Notes: generated from the sequence alone by a model not told the origin. A stretch of 64,000 nt of DNA from Fischerella sp. PCC 9605 (GCF_000517105.1 NZ_KI912148.1:366518-430517), one strand, 5' to 3'. Shown: positions 35,818 to 45,729, counted from the first letter of the stretch. A program made the numbers and translations.

Positions 35818-36693
35818 TTAAGGCAAACCCCAGTATTGAGCGCGTTGCTGGAGCCAACCTTCTTCTAGATAACGAGCGATCGCCCCATTTACTTGTCGTC
35901 GTAGTAGATCGTACTGCAATCCCTTGGGCATTACCACAGACAAGGGTTCAGTTGATAGCTTTGTTGGCAGTAGCCGATACTGAGGATATTGTTGCACCCA
36001 ACCGCTCAGAACGCTGGTATCGGCGGCAAAAGCTACTACTGCATTACTTTGTAGGAGCGATCGCGCTTCTTGATAAGAATTAACTCCCACCAAGTCTGCT
36101 TGTGGCAAATAATATCGCACATCAGCAATAGTGCTGGAGTTGCTGAGAACAGCAATTTTTTGCTTTGCTAAGTCACTCAGCTTTTGTACAGATTTATCTT
36201 TTGCGATTAATCTTGTGCCATCAAAGTAATAAGGTATACTGAGATTCACCAAACGAGCGCGTGACTCTGTTGCTGTCACCCTAGCGATGGTGAGATCAAC
36301 TTTATTGTCTAAAACTTGTGAGAGGCGATCGCGATTTGCTACAGGTTTCAGTTTGACAGCATTTGGTTTGCCTAGTAAATCAGCTGCCAACCGCTGGGCT
36401 AAGTCAATCTCCAAACCTTGCAGATTGCCATTCGCATCTCTAAATCCCAGCGGGCGTAAATTATCTTTGACAGCAATAGTTAAATAGCCTCGCCGCTGAA
36501 TATCTGACAGTTCTGCGGCAGATGCTGATGATTGTATACCTGCAATTACAAGGGCAAATACCAGCAGGAAAATAATTATTTTACCGATAGTCCTAAAAAA
36601 GTAATTGTAGGAGTTAAGTTTTGGGTGTTGAGTTTTTCTCCCCATCACCCTATCACCCCATCTCCCCATCATTACTTGTTTAGGAATACTCAT
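35818..36693 (-). CDS. Amino-acid-type ABC transporter substrate-binding protein
   Basis: Periplasmic solute-binding protein of the SBP_bac_3 family (polar amino acids). After a hydrophobic signal segment IGKIIIFLLVFALVIAGIQSSASAAE (about 36-61) the mature part starts LSDIQRRGYLTIAVKDNLRPLGFRDANGNLQGLEIDLAQRLA, the typical ligand-binding lobe, then LTIARVTATESRARLVNLSIPYYFDGTRLIA. No permease or ATPase genes are adjacent. The first 20-25 residues (MMGRWGDRVMGRKTQH) are encoded by a GATGGGG repeat (36634-36675), so the real start is uncertain; initiation further in (for example at MGRKTQ) would still leave a signal peptide. Confidence 0.82.
   Translation of the reverse strand: MSIPKQVMMGRWGDRVMGRKTQHPKLNSYNYFFRTIGKIIIFLLVFALVIAGIQSSASAAELSDIQRRGYLTIAVKDNLRPLGFRDANGNLQGLEIDLAQRLAADLLGKPNAVKLKPVANRDRLSQVLDNKVDLTIARVTATESRARLVNLSIPYYFDGTRLIAKDKSVQKLSDLAKQKIAVLSNSSTIADVRYYLPQADLVGVNSYQEARSLLQSNAVVAFAADTSVLSGWVQQYPQYRLLPTKLSTEPLSVVMPKGLQYDLLRRQVNGAIARYLEEGWLQQRAQYWGLP
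36634..36675. repeat. CCCCATCACC tandem repeat at the 5' end of the binding-protein gene
   Basis: Units CCCCATCACCC, TATCACCCCATCTCCCCATC lie within the first codons of the substrate-binding protein gene and end about 20 bases from its first possible start codon. It is the same low-complexity family as in the kinase-cyclase gene. Confidence 0.8.
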
Positions 36694-36696
36694 TGT

Positions 36697-37053
36697 TTAA
36701 CTTTTGGCTTGGCTTGCCAACTCCGCAACTTTGCTGAAACCAGCTGGATCGAGGACTGCCATTTGCGCCAACATTTTGCGATTAAGTTGGATGTCGGCTT
36801 TTTTGAGATTACCGATAAACTGGCTGTAACTCATGCCATGCTGGCGAACAGCGGCGTTGATGCGGGTGATCCAAAGGCGGCGGAAGTCACGCTTGCGTTT
36901 TTTGCGATCGCGATAAGCATTCCGCAGTGCCTTCATAACCTGTTGATTGGCAGTTCTAAACAGGGTGGAGTGAGAACCGCGAAAACCTTTAGCGAGTTTG
37001 AGAATTTTTTTGCGGCGTTTGCGAGCAACGTTACCGCGTTTTACCCTTGTCAT
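36697..37053 (-). CDS. rplT: 50S ribosomal protein L20
   Basis: Complete L20, 118 residues, which binds 23S rRNA early in large-subunit assembly. Diagnostic stretches are [26 protein letters not shown] (1-26), [38 protein letters not shown] and [31 protein letters not shown]. It lies 22 bp downstream of rpmI on the same strand, the widespread L35-L20 arrangement. infC is not adjacent. Confidence 0.97.
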   Translation of the reverse strand: MTRVKRGNVARKRRKKILKLAKGFRGSHSTLFRTANQQVMKALRNAYRDRKKRKRDFRRLWITRINAAVRQHGMSYSQFIGNLKKADIQLNRKMLAQMAVLDPAGFSKVAELASQAKS

Positions 37054-37075
37054 AGCTTAAATTTTCCTGAACAAC

Positions 37076-37273
37076 TTACAAATAGGGGAGCATTAAGCGC
37101 ACATTTTCTTCGTCACGCTCGTTGACAACAGCCATTTTGGAAAGCTTACGCTTCTTATTAGAGGTTTTGTGTTCGAGCAAGTGGTTTTTGAAAGCTTTGC
37201 GACGCACGATTTTACCGCTACCGGTGGCACGGAATCTTTTTGCCGCTGCTTTACGAGTTTTGAGTTTCGGCAT
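37076..37273 (-). CDS. rpmI: 50S ribosomal protein L35
   Basis: Complete 65-residue L35, rich in Lys/Arg. It starts [45 protein letters not shown] and ends with VRLMLPYL, both typical. It is the first gene of the rpmI-rplT pair, starting about 86 bp downstream of the psbA terminator. Confidence 0.97.
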   Translation of the reverse strand: MPKLKTRKAAAKRFRATGSGKIVRRKAFKNHLLEHKTSNKKRKLSKMAVVNERDEENVRLMLPYL

Positions 37274-37359
37274 TGACAGATTTTAAAACGACACAATCTA
37301 ATATTTTACTACTTTTTTGTCTAGCATTAAGGCTAATCAAGCACAATTAAAAACAAAAA

Positions 37360-37379
37360 CACCCTCCTGACGGAGGGCG
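37360..37379 (-). terminator. Rho-independent terminator of psbA
   Basis: An 8-bp stem, CGCCCTCC and GGAGGGTG on the minus strand, with a TCA-type tetraloop, is followed by TTTTTGTTTTTAATT. It sits 50-70 bp past the psbA stop codon and before rpmI. T-runs flank it on both strands, so it may work both ways. Confidence 0.8.
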
Positions 37380-37391
37380 TTTTTTATTTTT

Positions 37392-37421
37392 TGTAGAGGC
37401 GCGATTTATCGCGTCTCTACA
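37392..37421. repeat. 30-bp imperfect palindrome, GTAGAGACG family
   Basis: Outer arms TGTAGAGGCGCGAT and ATCGCGTCTCTACA, with a central TT. It lies between the psbA stop codon and the psbA terminator. Related to the copies at 15565, 39721 and 52191. Confidence 0.85.
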
Positions 37422-37427
37422 TGAAGA

Positions 37428-38525
<1,098 letters not shown>

Positions 38526-38547
38526 TTAACTTTCGTTAATAATTTGC

Positions 38548-38601
38548 GTAGGTCAAACTACCTACAATTACTAAATTAGAAGAAAGTTTGCGATTTGTAA
38601 A
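38548..38601 (-). promoter_or_regulatory. Candidate psbA promoter and leader hairpin
   Basis: On the minus strand TTTACA (38596-38601) is followed after 17 bases by TAATTT (38573-38578), a plausible -35/-10 pair with a weak -10. Downstream, GTAGGT (38548-38553 on the plus strand) pairs with ACCTAC (38560-38565), a 6-bp stem that would lie in the psbA 5' untranslated leader, about 40 bases before the start codon. Confidence 0.45.
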
Positions 38602-38749
38602 GCATATTTAATTAATTTGTGTTTATTTAAATTAATATTTTGCATAAATACTTTTGATTTTATATTGTTTACAGATTTTAATTTTTGAGTAAGCACTCAT
38701 TTTTACCCCTAACCCCACCCTACTCTCCCTCTACTTTCCCGTCTCTATA

Positions 38750-39154
<405 letters not shown>

Positions 39155-39178
39155 CTAAATGACCAAGGAATAAGGATA

Positions 39179-40711
39179 ATGCTTGCCAGAGTCTGGAGCG
39201 CATCAATTGTAGGTATCGATGCTGTGAAAGTGGGAGTGGAAGTAGATGTTTCTGGGGGTTTACCCGGGATTATCGTGCTGGGGCTACCTGACAGTGCTGT
39301 GCAAGAATCCAAAGAGAGGGTAAAGGCAACTCTGAAAAATGCTGGTTTTGCCTTTCCCATGCGAAAAATTGTGATTAATCTAACTCCTGCTGATTTACGC
39401 AAGGAAGGCCCTTGTTTTGATTTGCCTATTAGTGTGGGAGTTTTAGCGGCTTCTGAGCAAGTTAGTACTGAGTTGCTAGGAGATTATCTTTTCTTAGGTG
39501 AAGTTTCTCTGGATGGTAGCCTTCGTCCTGTGGCTGGGGTATTGCCCATTGCTGCTGCTGCCCACAAGATGGGAATTACAGGTTTAGTAGTTCCTGCTGA
39601 TAATGCTCAAGAGGCTTCCTTGGTGGAAGGATTGGCGGTTTATGCTTTCAAAAATCTAGCAGATGTAGCTGATTTTTTGAATAATCCGGGACGTTACAAG
39701 CCCGAGCAATTGGATAATACTGTAGAGACGTTGCATGGAACGTCTCTACATGGTGCAGATTTGAAGGATGTGAAAGCACAGGCTCATGGTCGTAGGGCAT
39801 TAGAAATTGCTGCTGCTGGCGGACATAATTTAATATTTGTAGGGCCGCCGGGAAGTGGTAAGACAATGCTGGCACGACGCTTACCGAGTATTTTGCCGCC
39901 ACTAAGCTTTGCAGAAGCATTAGAAGTAACTCGCATTCACTCGGTAGCTGGTTTATTGAAAAATAGAGGCTCGTTAGTATGCGATCGCCCTTTCCGCAGT
40001 CCGCACCATTCCGCATCAGGCCCGTCTCTCGTTGGTGGTGGCACTTTTCCCCGTCCCGGAGAAATTTCTTTATCACATCTTGGGGTGCTTTTCTTAGATG
40101 AGTTGACAGAATTTAAACGTGATGTGTTGGAATTTCTGCGTCAGCCTTTGGAAGATGGCTTTGTAACGATTTCCAGAACCAGGCAATCGGTTATGTTTCC
40201 CGCTCAGTTTACTTTGGTAGCAAGTACCAATCCTTGTCCTTGTGGTTATTACGGCGATACCATCCAACAATGTACTTGTTCGCCACGCCAAAGAGAACAA
40301 TATTGGGCGAAGCTTTCTGGCCCGTTGATGGATCGGATTGATTTGCAAGTTGCCGTGAATCGTTTGAAGCCAGAGGAAATTACCCAACAGCCGACGGGTG
40401 AATCTTCTGTAACAGTCAGAGAACGGGTGCAACAAGCACGCGATCGCGCATCCCAGAGATTTGAAAATGAACCACATCTGCGTTGTAATGCCCAGATGCA
40501 GAGTCGGCATCTGCAAAAATGGTGCAAGCTGGATGATGCCAGTCGTAACTTATTAGAAGGCGCGATTAAAAAATTAGGGTTATCGGCAAGGGCTAGCGAT
40601 CGCATTCTCAAAGTAGCGCGTACAATTGCAGATTTGGCTGGAGATGAGAACTTGCAAGCCCATCACGTTGCCGAAGCAATTCAGTATCGGACGATAGATA
40701 GAATGCACTAA
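39179..40711 (+). CDS. YifB/ComM family Mg-chelatase-like AAA+ ATPase
   Basis: ComM-type helicase; in naturally competent bacteria ComM promotes branch migration during integration of transformed DNA. The N-terminal Lon-like domain (MLARVWSASIVGIDAVKVGVEVDVSGGLPGI...) runs to about residue 170. The AAA+ domain has Walker A FVGPPGSGKTMLARRLPS (about 219-236) and Walker B VLFLDELTEF, followed by STNPCPCGYYGD and CTCSPRQREQYWAKLSGPLMDRIDL with the Cys residues, and a C-terminal Mg-chelatase-like domain. Length 510. A 30-bp palindromic repeat is inserted in frame at residues 181-191, between the two domains. Confidence 0.93.
   Translation: MLARVWSASIVGIDAVKVGVEVDVSGGLPGIIVLGLPDSAVQESKERVKATLKNAGFAFPMRKIVINLTPADLRKEGPCFDLPISVGVLAASEQVSTELLGDYLFLGEVSLDGSLRPVAGVLPIAAAAHKMGITGLVVPADNAQEASLVEGLAVYAFKNLADVADFLNNPGRYKPEQLDNTVETLHGTSLHGADLKDVKAQAHGRRALEIAAAGGHNLIFVGPPGSGKTMLARRLPSILPPLSFAEALEVTRIHSVAGLLKNRGSLVCDRPFRSPHHSASGPSLVGGGTFPRPGEISLSHLGVLFLDELTEFKRDVLEFLRQPLEDGFVTISRTRQSVMFPAQFTLVASTNPCPCGYYGDTIQQCTCSPRQREQYWAKLSGPLMDRIDLQVAVNRLKPEEITQQPTGESSVTVRERVQQARDRASQRFENEPHLRCNAQMQSRHLQKWCKLDDASRNLLEGAIKKLGLSARASDRILKVARTIADLAGDENLQAHHVAEAIQYRTIDRMH
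39721..39750. repeat. 30-bp palindromic repeat inside comM/yifB
   Basis: Arms TGTAGAGACGTT and AACGTCTCTACA (inner bases GCATGG) form a 12-bp stem. The repeat spans ten codons in frame and encodes the VETLHGTSLH segment between the Lon-like and AAA+ domains. It is the same family as the intergenic copies. Confidence 0.9.
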
Positions 40712-40717
40712 GCGTAC

Positions 40718-41141
40718 TTAGAGATTGGAGTCATCGCAAATCCACATGGGTTCGACACTAGAAGCCTTTTGGAAGCCGCAGTGTTGATAGAAATCCACGG
40801 CATCTTTAACTGCAAGAAGAACCTGCTGGTGGTAGCCTGCGTAGCGACTCTGGAGTGTTTCTATGATGCGCCGTCCGATACCCTGACGGTGGAATGCAGG
40901 TCGCACCAACAGATGTGGATAGTATACAACTAATGCTCCGTCTGAGATGGCATTACCTAATCCTACAAGAGATCCAGCGTGCCATGCAGAAATAACTGAT
41001 AACTGTATGTGAATTAGCAAGTGCTGTGAGAAGTTGCTCGGGCTTTGAAGCTGAAGACCAGCCACATTCTCTGTATAGTTGAATTACTGCGTCGCGAGGA
41101 AGATCCGCATTATCGCGCAACTCTACTTCAGCATTATACAT
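40718..41141 (-). pseudogene. GNAT acetyltransferase split by a 7-bp tandem duplication
   Basis: Two overlapping frames together give one GNAT protein. The first (41141 downward) reads MYNAEVELRDNADLPRDAVIQLYRECGWSS to ALANSHTVIS. The second continues AWHAGSLVGLGNAISDGALVV, VRPAFHRQGIGRRIIETL (acetyl-CoA-binding R/Q-x-x-G-x-G) and AVDFYQHCGFQK to the stop at 40718. The break falls on a perfect tandem duplication ATAACTGATAACTG (40992-41005). Removing one copy restores THTV-type reading with T-V-I-S-A-W and a product of about 138 residues. It may be a true pseudogene, a phase-variable gene or a sequence error. Confidence 0.85.
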
Positions 41142-41428
41142 ACTTTACCTATCAACCTTGCCATCTAACTCTGACGAATCAGGAGAATGAGTTTTATTTT
41201 ATGTTAAAGCGGCTTACACCACCTAAGTTTTAACAGTAATTCTCTTTCATCAATCTAAAATTTCGATGTCGGGATAGAGTGAGATATTTCCAATCCTTAA
41301 TCAAAAATCAAAAATAGCATAACTTAGTTTTTACTTAATGGTTTTATTTTTTTGGTTTTAACAAACAATTACAGTAAATTTTGATAATTTTTTTTGCTTT
41401 TTGCCATAACCTAACTTCTCATAATCCA

Positions 41429-41458
41429 AGGTTAACTAATAATTAAATCCTGGCTAAT
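41429..41458. promoter_or_regulatory. Degenerate Pho-box-like array (distal)
   Basis: AGGTTAAC (41429), TAATTAAA (41440) and TGGCTAAT (41451) repeat every 11 bases with 3-base spacers. This matches the spacing of cyanobacterial Pho boxes (reverse of YTTAAYYW), though the third unit is weak. Confidence 0.45.
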
Positions 41459-41640
41459 AAATGATAAAACTTTGAGAAGCTTTGTTAAATATAACTTTTG
41501 ACTAAGATCTTGAATATGCCGAATGGATGATGTTTATTTAAAAGCATAACTAGATATTTATAAAGCGAATCACAATTTTCAGCACCTGTAAGTGATTGAT
41601 TGCTCTTTTTTTTAGCCAAATACATCATTTTGTGCCTGAC

Positions 41641-41670
41641 AGATTAACCATAGGTTAAATCTAGGTTAAT
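41641..41670. promoter_or_regulatory. Pho-box-like array (proximal) upstream of phoX
   Basis: Three 8-base units AGATTAAC (41641), AGGTTAAA (41652) and AGGTTAAT (41663) recur exactly every 11 bases with CAT and TCT spacers. Cyanobacterial PhoB/SphR sites are direct 8-base repeats with 3-base spacers, so this is a good candidate for phosphate control of phoX, 142 bp upstream of its start. Confidence 0.7.
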
Positions 41671-41811
41671 CACAACAATTTACCGACATATCTACCAATG
41701 ATAAATCGGTTAATTTATCTTATTTGCTTCCATTAATTCCGACGATATGGCAAGCAAGAAAAAGGTTTTCAAGCTGAATGATTCTAGCTATTTCTATTAA
41801 GAGGAAGCTTA

Positions 41812-44208
41812 ATGTCTAAATTTACACGGAGGCAGCTACTGGCTTTCTTTGGAGCAAGTGCTGGTACAGCTGTGCTAGCTCCTGCTTTGGCGGAAAAAGC
41901 TTTTGCTCGTAATCCTGGCTTTACTGGTGGGTTTAGACCGCTGAAATTTACTCCTGTGCGTTTGCCCCATCCTTTACCAATTTACACCCAGCAAAGCAGT
42001 TATCTACCTACGGGAATTGGGCAGGGAAACGTATTAAAACCTTCTGCTGATGCACAGTTAAGTAGCTACACCGTACTTGATGATGTTGTAGTACCGCCCG
42101 AATATGAACGGTATGTAATTGTACGTTGGGGCGATCGCGTCTTTCCCAATCAGGAAGAATATTTTGGTTACAACAGCGATTACACAACCTTTATTCCCAT
42201 AGATGGCAGAAATCCCAATGATGGCTATCTTTGGAATAATCACGAATATGTCTCCTACCCATTTTCTTTTGTAGCACCAGGCACTTCAGAGGATTTAGAA
42301 GGGTTCCCCACGACTTACCCCTTAGTCATTGGGCAGAATTTACCCCAAGACAAAACTAATATCGAAACCTTGGGTGAATTCATGTATAACTTGGGTGGTT
42401 CTGTGGTGCGGATTGCCCGCCAAAACCGTAACGGACGTTTTGCTGTTGTTAGCGATCGCAATAACCGACGCATCCACGGACTTTCCGGTTTAGGTATTAA
42501 CCGCCAACGCACTGATGGTTATCAAAATGTCACTTCTTGGGGTTCCAAAAGCTACCAGAAGGGAGACGACAATTATTTAATTGGTACTGGATCGGCTGCG
42601 ACTGAAGTCTTTCCTCTGAGTTCTGACGGATTGGGTAACAAAATCATCGGTACCGGATACAACTGTTCTGGCGGTACAACTCCTTGGGGAACTGTTCTGT
42701 CTGCTGAAGAGAACTTCCAAGCTAGTTCAACCTTTTTCGTAGGTGTAACCGAACCTGTAAACAACAACGGAACACAGACACGCTACACCAAAGGCACGAC
42801 GGGGGAAGCATTCGGCTTAGTTGGTGAAAAATACGGCTGGATGGTAGAAATCGATCCTGCTGATCCGAATTTCCGCCCTCGCAAACACACTGCTTTGGGT
42901 CGCTACCGCCATGAAAACATCGCCTTGCGCGTGGAACCAGGAAGACCGTTAGTTGGCTACCTAGGTGATGACCGACGCGGGGGTCACACTTGGAAGTTTG
43001 TCAGCCGAGATACAGTCAATTCTCCCACCGATAAAAACAACAGCCGCTTATTTGAAGAAGGGACTTTGTATGTAGCCTGTTACAATCCTGATGGCACGGG
43101 TGAATGGATTCCTTTAGAATTAAATACTCCTACCAATCCCATTCCACCGTCGGTACTTGCCTCCGTAGAAATTGCCAAATTAGGTAAAGCTACCAGAAAT
43201 GGTAATACCCCTATTAGGCGTTTTGGGCCTTCTGAAGATCCAGCAGAGGATAGTGTTTTTGTAGGCGTTGATACGACTAATGAAGCTGAGATTCTGCCTG
43301 CTTACAAAGACAAGAAACTATCAGATTTTTACACAAGCCAGGGTGCTGTATTAGTTGATGCCTTTTTGGCTGCCAATTTAATTGGTGGAACTCCCACCGC
43401 CCGTCCCGAAGATATCGAAGTTCATCCCCGCACTAAGGAAGTATTTATCGCTTATACAGACGGTGCACCAGGAAGTGATGGATATCCGGATTCTCGAATT
43501 TTCATCGTTTCTAAGTACAGCGCTGATATCAACGCTGCCCAGCCTTCAGGGTCACTATTTAAGATTATCGAAGATAGTTTTGATGGCACAGGTACAACCT
43601 TCCGTTGGCAGCGATTTTCTAAAGGTGGAGAAGCGGGAAGTGAACCAGGAGATGGCTTTGCCAATATTGATAATCTTGCCTTTGATAGCCAAGGAAACAT
43701 TTGGGGCTGCACTGATATGTCTACTGGGGCCCACAATGGTTTTAGCACTGGTGCTGAAGCAGAACCATTACTGATAGACCACAGAGTAGTAGGTGCTGAA
43801 TCACCCAGTCAAATTGACTCTAATCTCAATGTAGAGACTTCTAATCTGATTGGAGTTTTTGGCAATAACTTCCTCTTCTTCATTCCTACTAGTGGTCCCG
43901 ATGCTGGGGAAGTTATACCCTTTGCTTATGGGCCGCCGCGTTGTGAGTTAACCGGGCCTACTTTCGTCGGGGATACACTGATTATTTCTGTACAGCACCC
44001 CAGTGAAGAAGCGCCATTTACTCCCCAACAAACTCTCAGCCGAGATATTGAAATATTGAGCTTGGATGGCAGCAGTGTCTTTACCCAAAAACGCAGTGTA
44101 CCGCGCGGCAGTAACTGGCCTAGCAACATTGAGGGTAATCCTCAAGGATCGCCACGTCCGGCAGTGATAGGGATTCGCCGCAAAAAGTCTAGCGATCGGT
44201 TTGTATAA
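41812..44208 (+). CDS. phoX: PhoX-family phosphatase (DUF839), Tat-exported
   Basis: Predicted secreted alkaline phosphatase that releases phosphate from organic esters; characterised PhoX enzymes use iron and calcium. The N-terminus SKFTRRQLLAFFGASAGTAVL (2-22) is a twin-arginine signal ending near ALAEKAFA. Family segments are NPNDGYLWNNHEYVSYPF, SRNDNRRIHG-like SDRNNRRIHGLSG, NCSGGTTPWGTVLSAEEN (about 283-300, containing conserved catalytic-site Cys/Glu), YGWMVEIDPADP, KHTALGRYRHENIALR, and FANIDNLAFDSQGNIWGCTD. Length 798 residues, long but within the cyanobacterial range. Pho-box-like arrays upstream and the phosphatase assignment support each other. Confidence 0.88.
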   Translation: MSKFTRRQLLAFFGASAGTAVLAPALAEKAFARNPGFTGGFRPLKFTPVRLPHPLPIYTQQSSYLPTGIGQGNVLKPSADAQLSSYTVLDDVVVPPEYERYVIVRWGDRVFPNQEEYFGYNSDYTTFIPIDGRNPNDGYLWNNHEYVSYPFSFVAPGTSEDLEGFPTTYPLVIGQNLPQDKTNIETLGEFMYNLGGSVVRIARQNRNGRFAVVSDRNNRRIHGLSGLGINRQRTDGYQNVTSWGSKSYQKGDDNYLIGTGSAATEVFPLSSDGLGNKIIGTGYNCSGGTTPWGTVLSAEENFQASSTFFVGVTEPVNNNGTQTRYTKGTTGEAFGLVGEKYGWMVEIDPADPNFRPRKHTALGRYRHENIALRVEPGRPLVGYLGDDRRGGHTWKFVSRDTVNSPTDKNNSRLFEEGTLYVACYNPDGTGEWIPLELNTPTNPIPPSVLASVEIAKLGKATRNGNTPIRRFGPSEDPAEDSVFVGVDTTNEAEILPAYKDKKLSDFYTSQGAVLVDAFLAANLIGGTPTARPEDIEVHPRTKEVFIAYTDGAPGSDGYPDSRIFIVSKYSADINAAQPSGSLFKIIEDSFDGTGTTFRWQRFSKGGEAGSEPGDGFANIDNLAFDSQGNIWGCTDMSTGAHNGFSTGAEAEPLLIDHRVVGAESPSQIDSNLNVETSNLIGVFGNNFLFFIPTSGPDAGEVIPFAYGPPRCELTGPTFVGDTLIISVQHPSEEAPFTPQQTLSRDIEILSLDGSSVFTQKRSVPRGSNWPSNIEGNPQGSPRPAVIGIRRKKSSDRFV

Positions 44209-44219
44209 ATGTATTTTTC

Positions 44220-44284
44220 GTGGTGACTGTTAGTGGATAGTGGATAGTGGTAAACAACCAACTACTAACTACTAACTACTAACA
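44220..44284. repeat. STRR: TAGTGGA / ACTAACT units
   Basis: GTTAGTGGATAGTGGATAGTGG followed by CTACTAACTACTAACT units between the convergent phoX and SDR genes. Confidence 0.8.
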
Positions 44285-44287
44285 ATA

Positions 44288-45070
44288 TCAAGCTTTCAAC
44301 AACGATTCTCCGCCATCAATCCAAACTTCGGTGCCAGTGATGTGACTAGAAGCATCCGAGGATAGGAATAGTACCAATTGTGCTACTTGTTCTGGTGTTC
44401 CTGGTTTGCCATCAGTTAACGGAATTTCGCCTTCAGGAAACTCAACGGGTTCTTCAATCTCTTCTAGGTCAACTCTTTGTGTGCTTTGATTGATATTTGT
44501 GGCGATCGCACCAGGACAAATCACGTTCACACGAATACGATGTTTTGCCAGTTCTAAAGCTACCATCTTAGTGAAAGCGACTTGAGCAGCTTTAGTACAA
44601 GAATAAGCGGTTGCACCGGTGTTGCTAAAGGTGCGCGTGCCGTTGATAGATGATGTGATAACCACAGAACCACCTTGTCTTTTCAAATAAGGCACGGCAT
44701 ATTTAACTGTTAAAAAAGTTCCTTTTAAATTAACGTTTATTGTCTTATCCCAATCTTCTGGTGTCAGTTCTTCGATAGGTGCCCAAACACCATTAATACC
44801 AGCATTGGCAAACACAATATCCAAGCGTCCCCACTTGTCAATAATTGCTTGGATTGCTTGCTGCATTTGTTCTGGTTGAGAAATATCAGCAATCAATGGT
44901 ATTGCTTCACCATTATTTTTGTTAATTTCAGTTACAGTGTCTTTCAATTCATCCTGAGAAAGTTCCAGTGCTGCAACTTTTGCACCTTCTTTGGCAAATA
45001 GCTTTGCTGTTGCCTTTGCGATACCGGAACCTGCTCCTGTTACCAGTGCTACTTTATCTGCAAGTTGCAT
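44288..45070 (-). CDS. SDR family NAD(P)-dependent oxidoreductase
   Basis: Classical short-chain dehydrogenase. The nucleotide-binding motif VALVTGAGSGIAKATAKLF starts near residue 8. IVFANAGINGVW (NAG motif) lies near 83-94, the catalytic Ser in VVITSSINGTRT, and Y-x-x-x-K in GATAYSCTKAAQVAF (about 152-166); PGAIATNIN and the C-terminal HITGTEVWIDGGESL are typical. The absence of an Asp/Arg-specific cue leaves cofactor choice open. The frame could start at 45118, but that part is repeat-derived (QPTNTYQQST); ATG 45070 (MQLADKVALV) fits the family. Substrate unknown. Confidence 0.9.
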   Translation of the reverse strand: MQLADKVALVTGAGSGIAKATAKLFAKEGAKVAALELSQDELKDTVTEINKNNGEAIPLIADISQPEQMQQAIQAIIDKWGRLDIVFANAGINGVWAPIEELTPEDWDKTINVNLKGTFLTVKYAVPYLKRQGGSVVITSSINGTRTFSNTGATAYSCTKAAQVAFTKMVALELAKHRIRVNVICPGAIATNINQSTQRVDLEEIEEPVEFPEGEIPLTDGKPGTPEQVAQLVLFLSSDASSHITGTEVWIDGGESLLKA

Positions 45071-45118
45071 ATTTATAATTGTTGATTGTTGGTAGGTGTT
45101 AGTTGGTTGTTTTTCCAA

Positions 45119-45729
45119 CTAACTACTGACTAAGTAACTGCTAACTCAATCCCTTATAGCTGTGTAACATGAAGCAATGCTATCATTCATACCGCCAATG
45201 GCATGAACTAGTGTATTACTTTAGATAGAAGAATTTTTTATTTACATTTGTTACAGAAAAATCTTTTTATAACCTCTGAATTAAAAATACTTAGTGTCTA
45301 ACCTTACGGGAAGCCAAAGAAGCCGCGTCTACGTGCCTTAGTAGTTTAAAAAGTCTTAAAATACCAAGACACAAAGAGTAAAATAATTTTCATGCGTTCT
45401 AGTGTACGCAGTTCATGACGGGTACTTAATCATTGATTTAGCTTGATAACAACTTGCCCTTGAATTTGGTTTATAGCAAGCACATATTGCAGAGGATAAT
45501 AAATAAAAAAATTAAAAAATTAGAAGCAAGAGAGTCTTCCAAGTAGTACTATCTAGATATAAACAAATCTTTTTTCATTAATTTTAATAGCAAAAAGAGA
45601 CTACACTAGCAAAACTTTGTCTATTAAATGTGGTTAAATTTGTGCATCAAAAAAATCATCTACCAATACATATCATCAAGTCTCACATTGATTTGAGTTT
45701 TTTACCTACAATATAAGAAGGAATGATAC
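45119..45729. other. Gap with nested repeat, no supported gene
   Basis: 611 bases between divergent genes. Contains a degenerate hairpin repeat at 45290-45376 carrying a GGGAAGCC...GCGTCTACG insert. The remainder is A/T-rich, with GAAGGA just before the start at 45730 acting as ribosome-binding site. Confidence 0.5.
45290..45376. repeat. Degenerate CTTAGTGTC hairpin repeat with inserted GGGAAGCC repeat
   Basis: Left arm ACTTAGTGTC, then a GC-rich block TTACGGGAAGCC to GCGTCTACG (about 45299-45337), then CTTAGTAGTTT and the right arm ATACCAAGACACAAAGAG. The organisation parallels the nested repeat inside copy A at 1174-1228. Confidence 0.65.

Larger units (their letters stand above)
41142..41811. 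other. A/T-rich regulatory region upstream of phoX
   Basis: 670 bases without a protein gene. It holds two separate arrays of 8-base AGGTTAA-type repeats spaced 11 bases apart (41429-41458 and 41641-41670), listed separately, and the phoX ribosome-binding site GAGGAAG at about 41800. Confidence 0.6.

Noticed and set aside
36532-37125. 197-codon plus-strand frame over the binding-protein start and rplT
   Set aside because: It is antisense to rplT and the binding-protein gene, whose products are clear.
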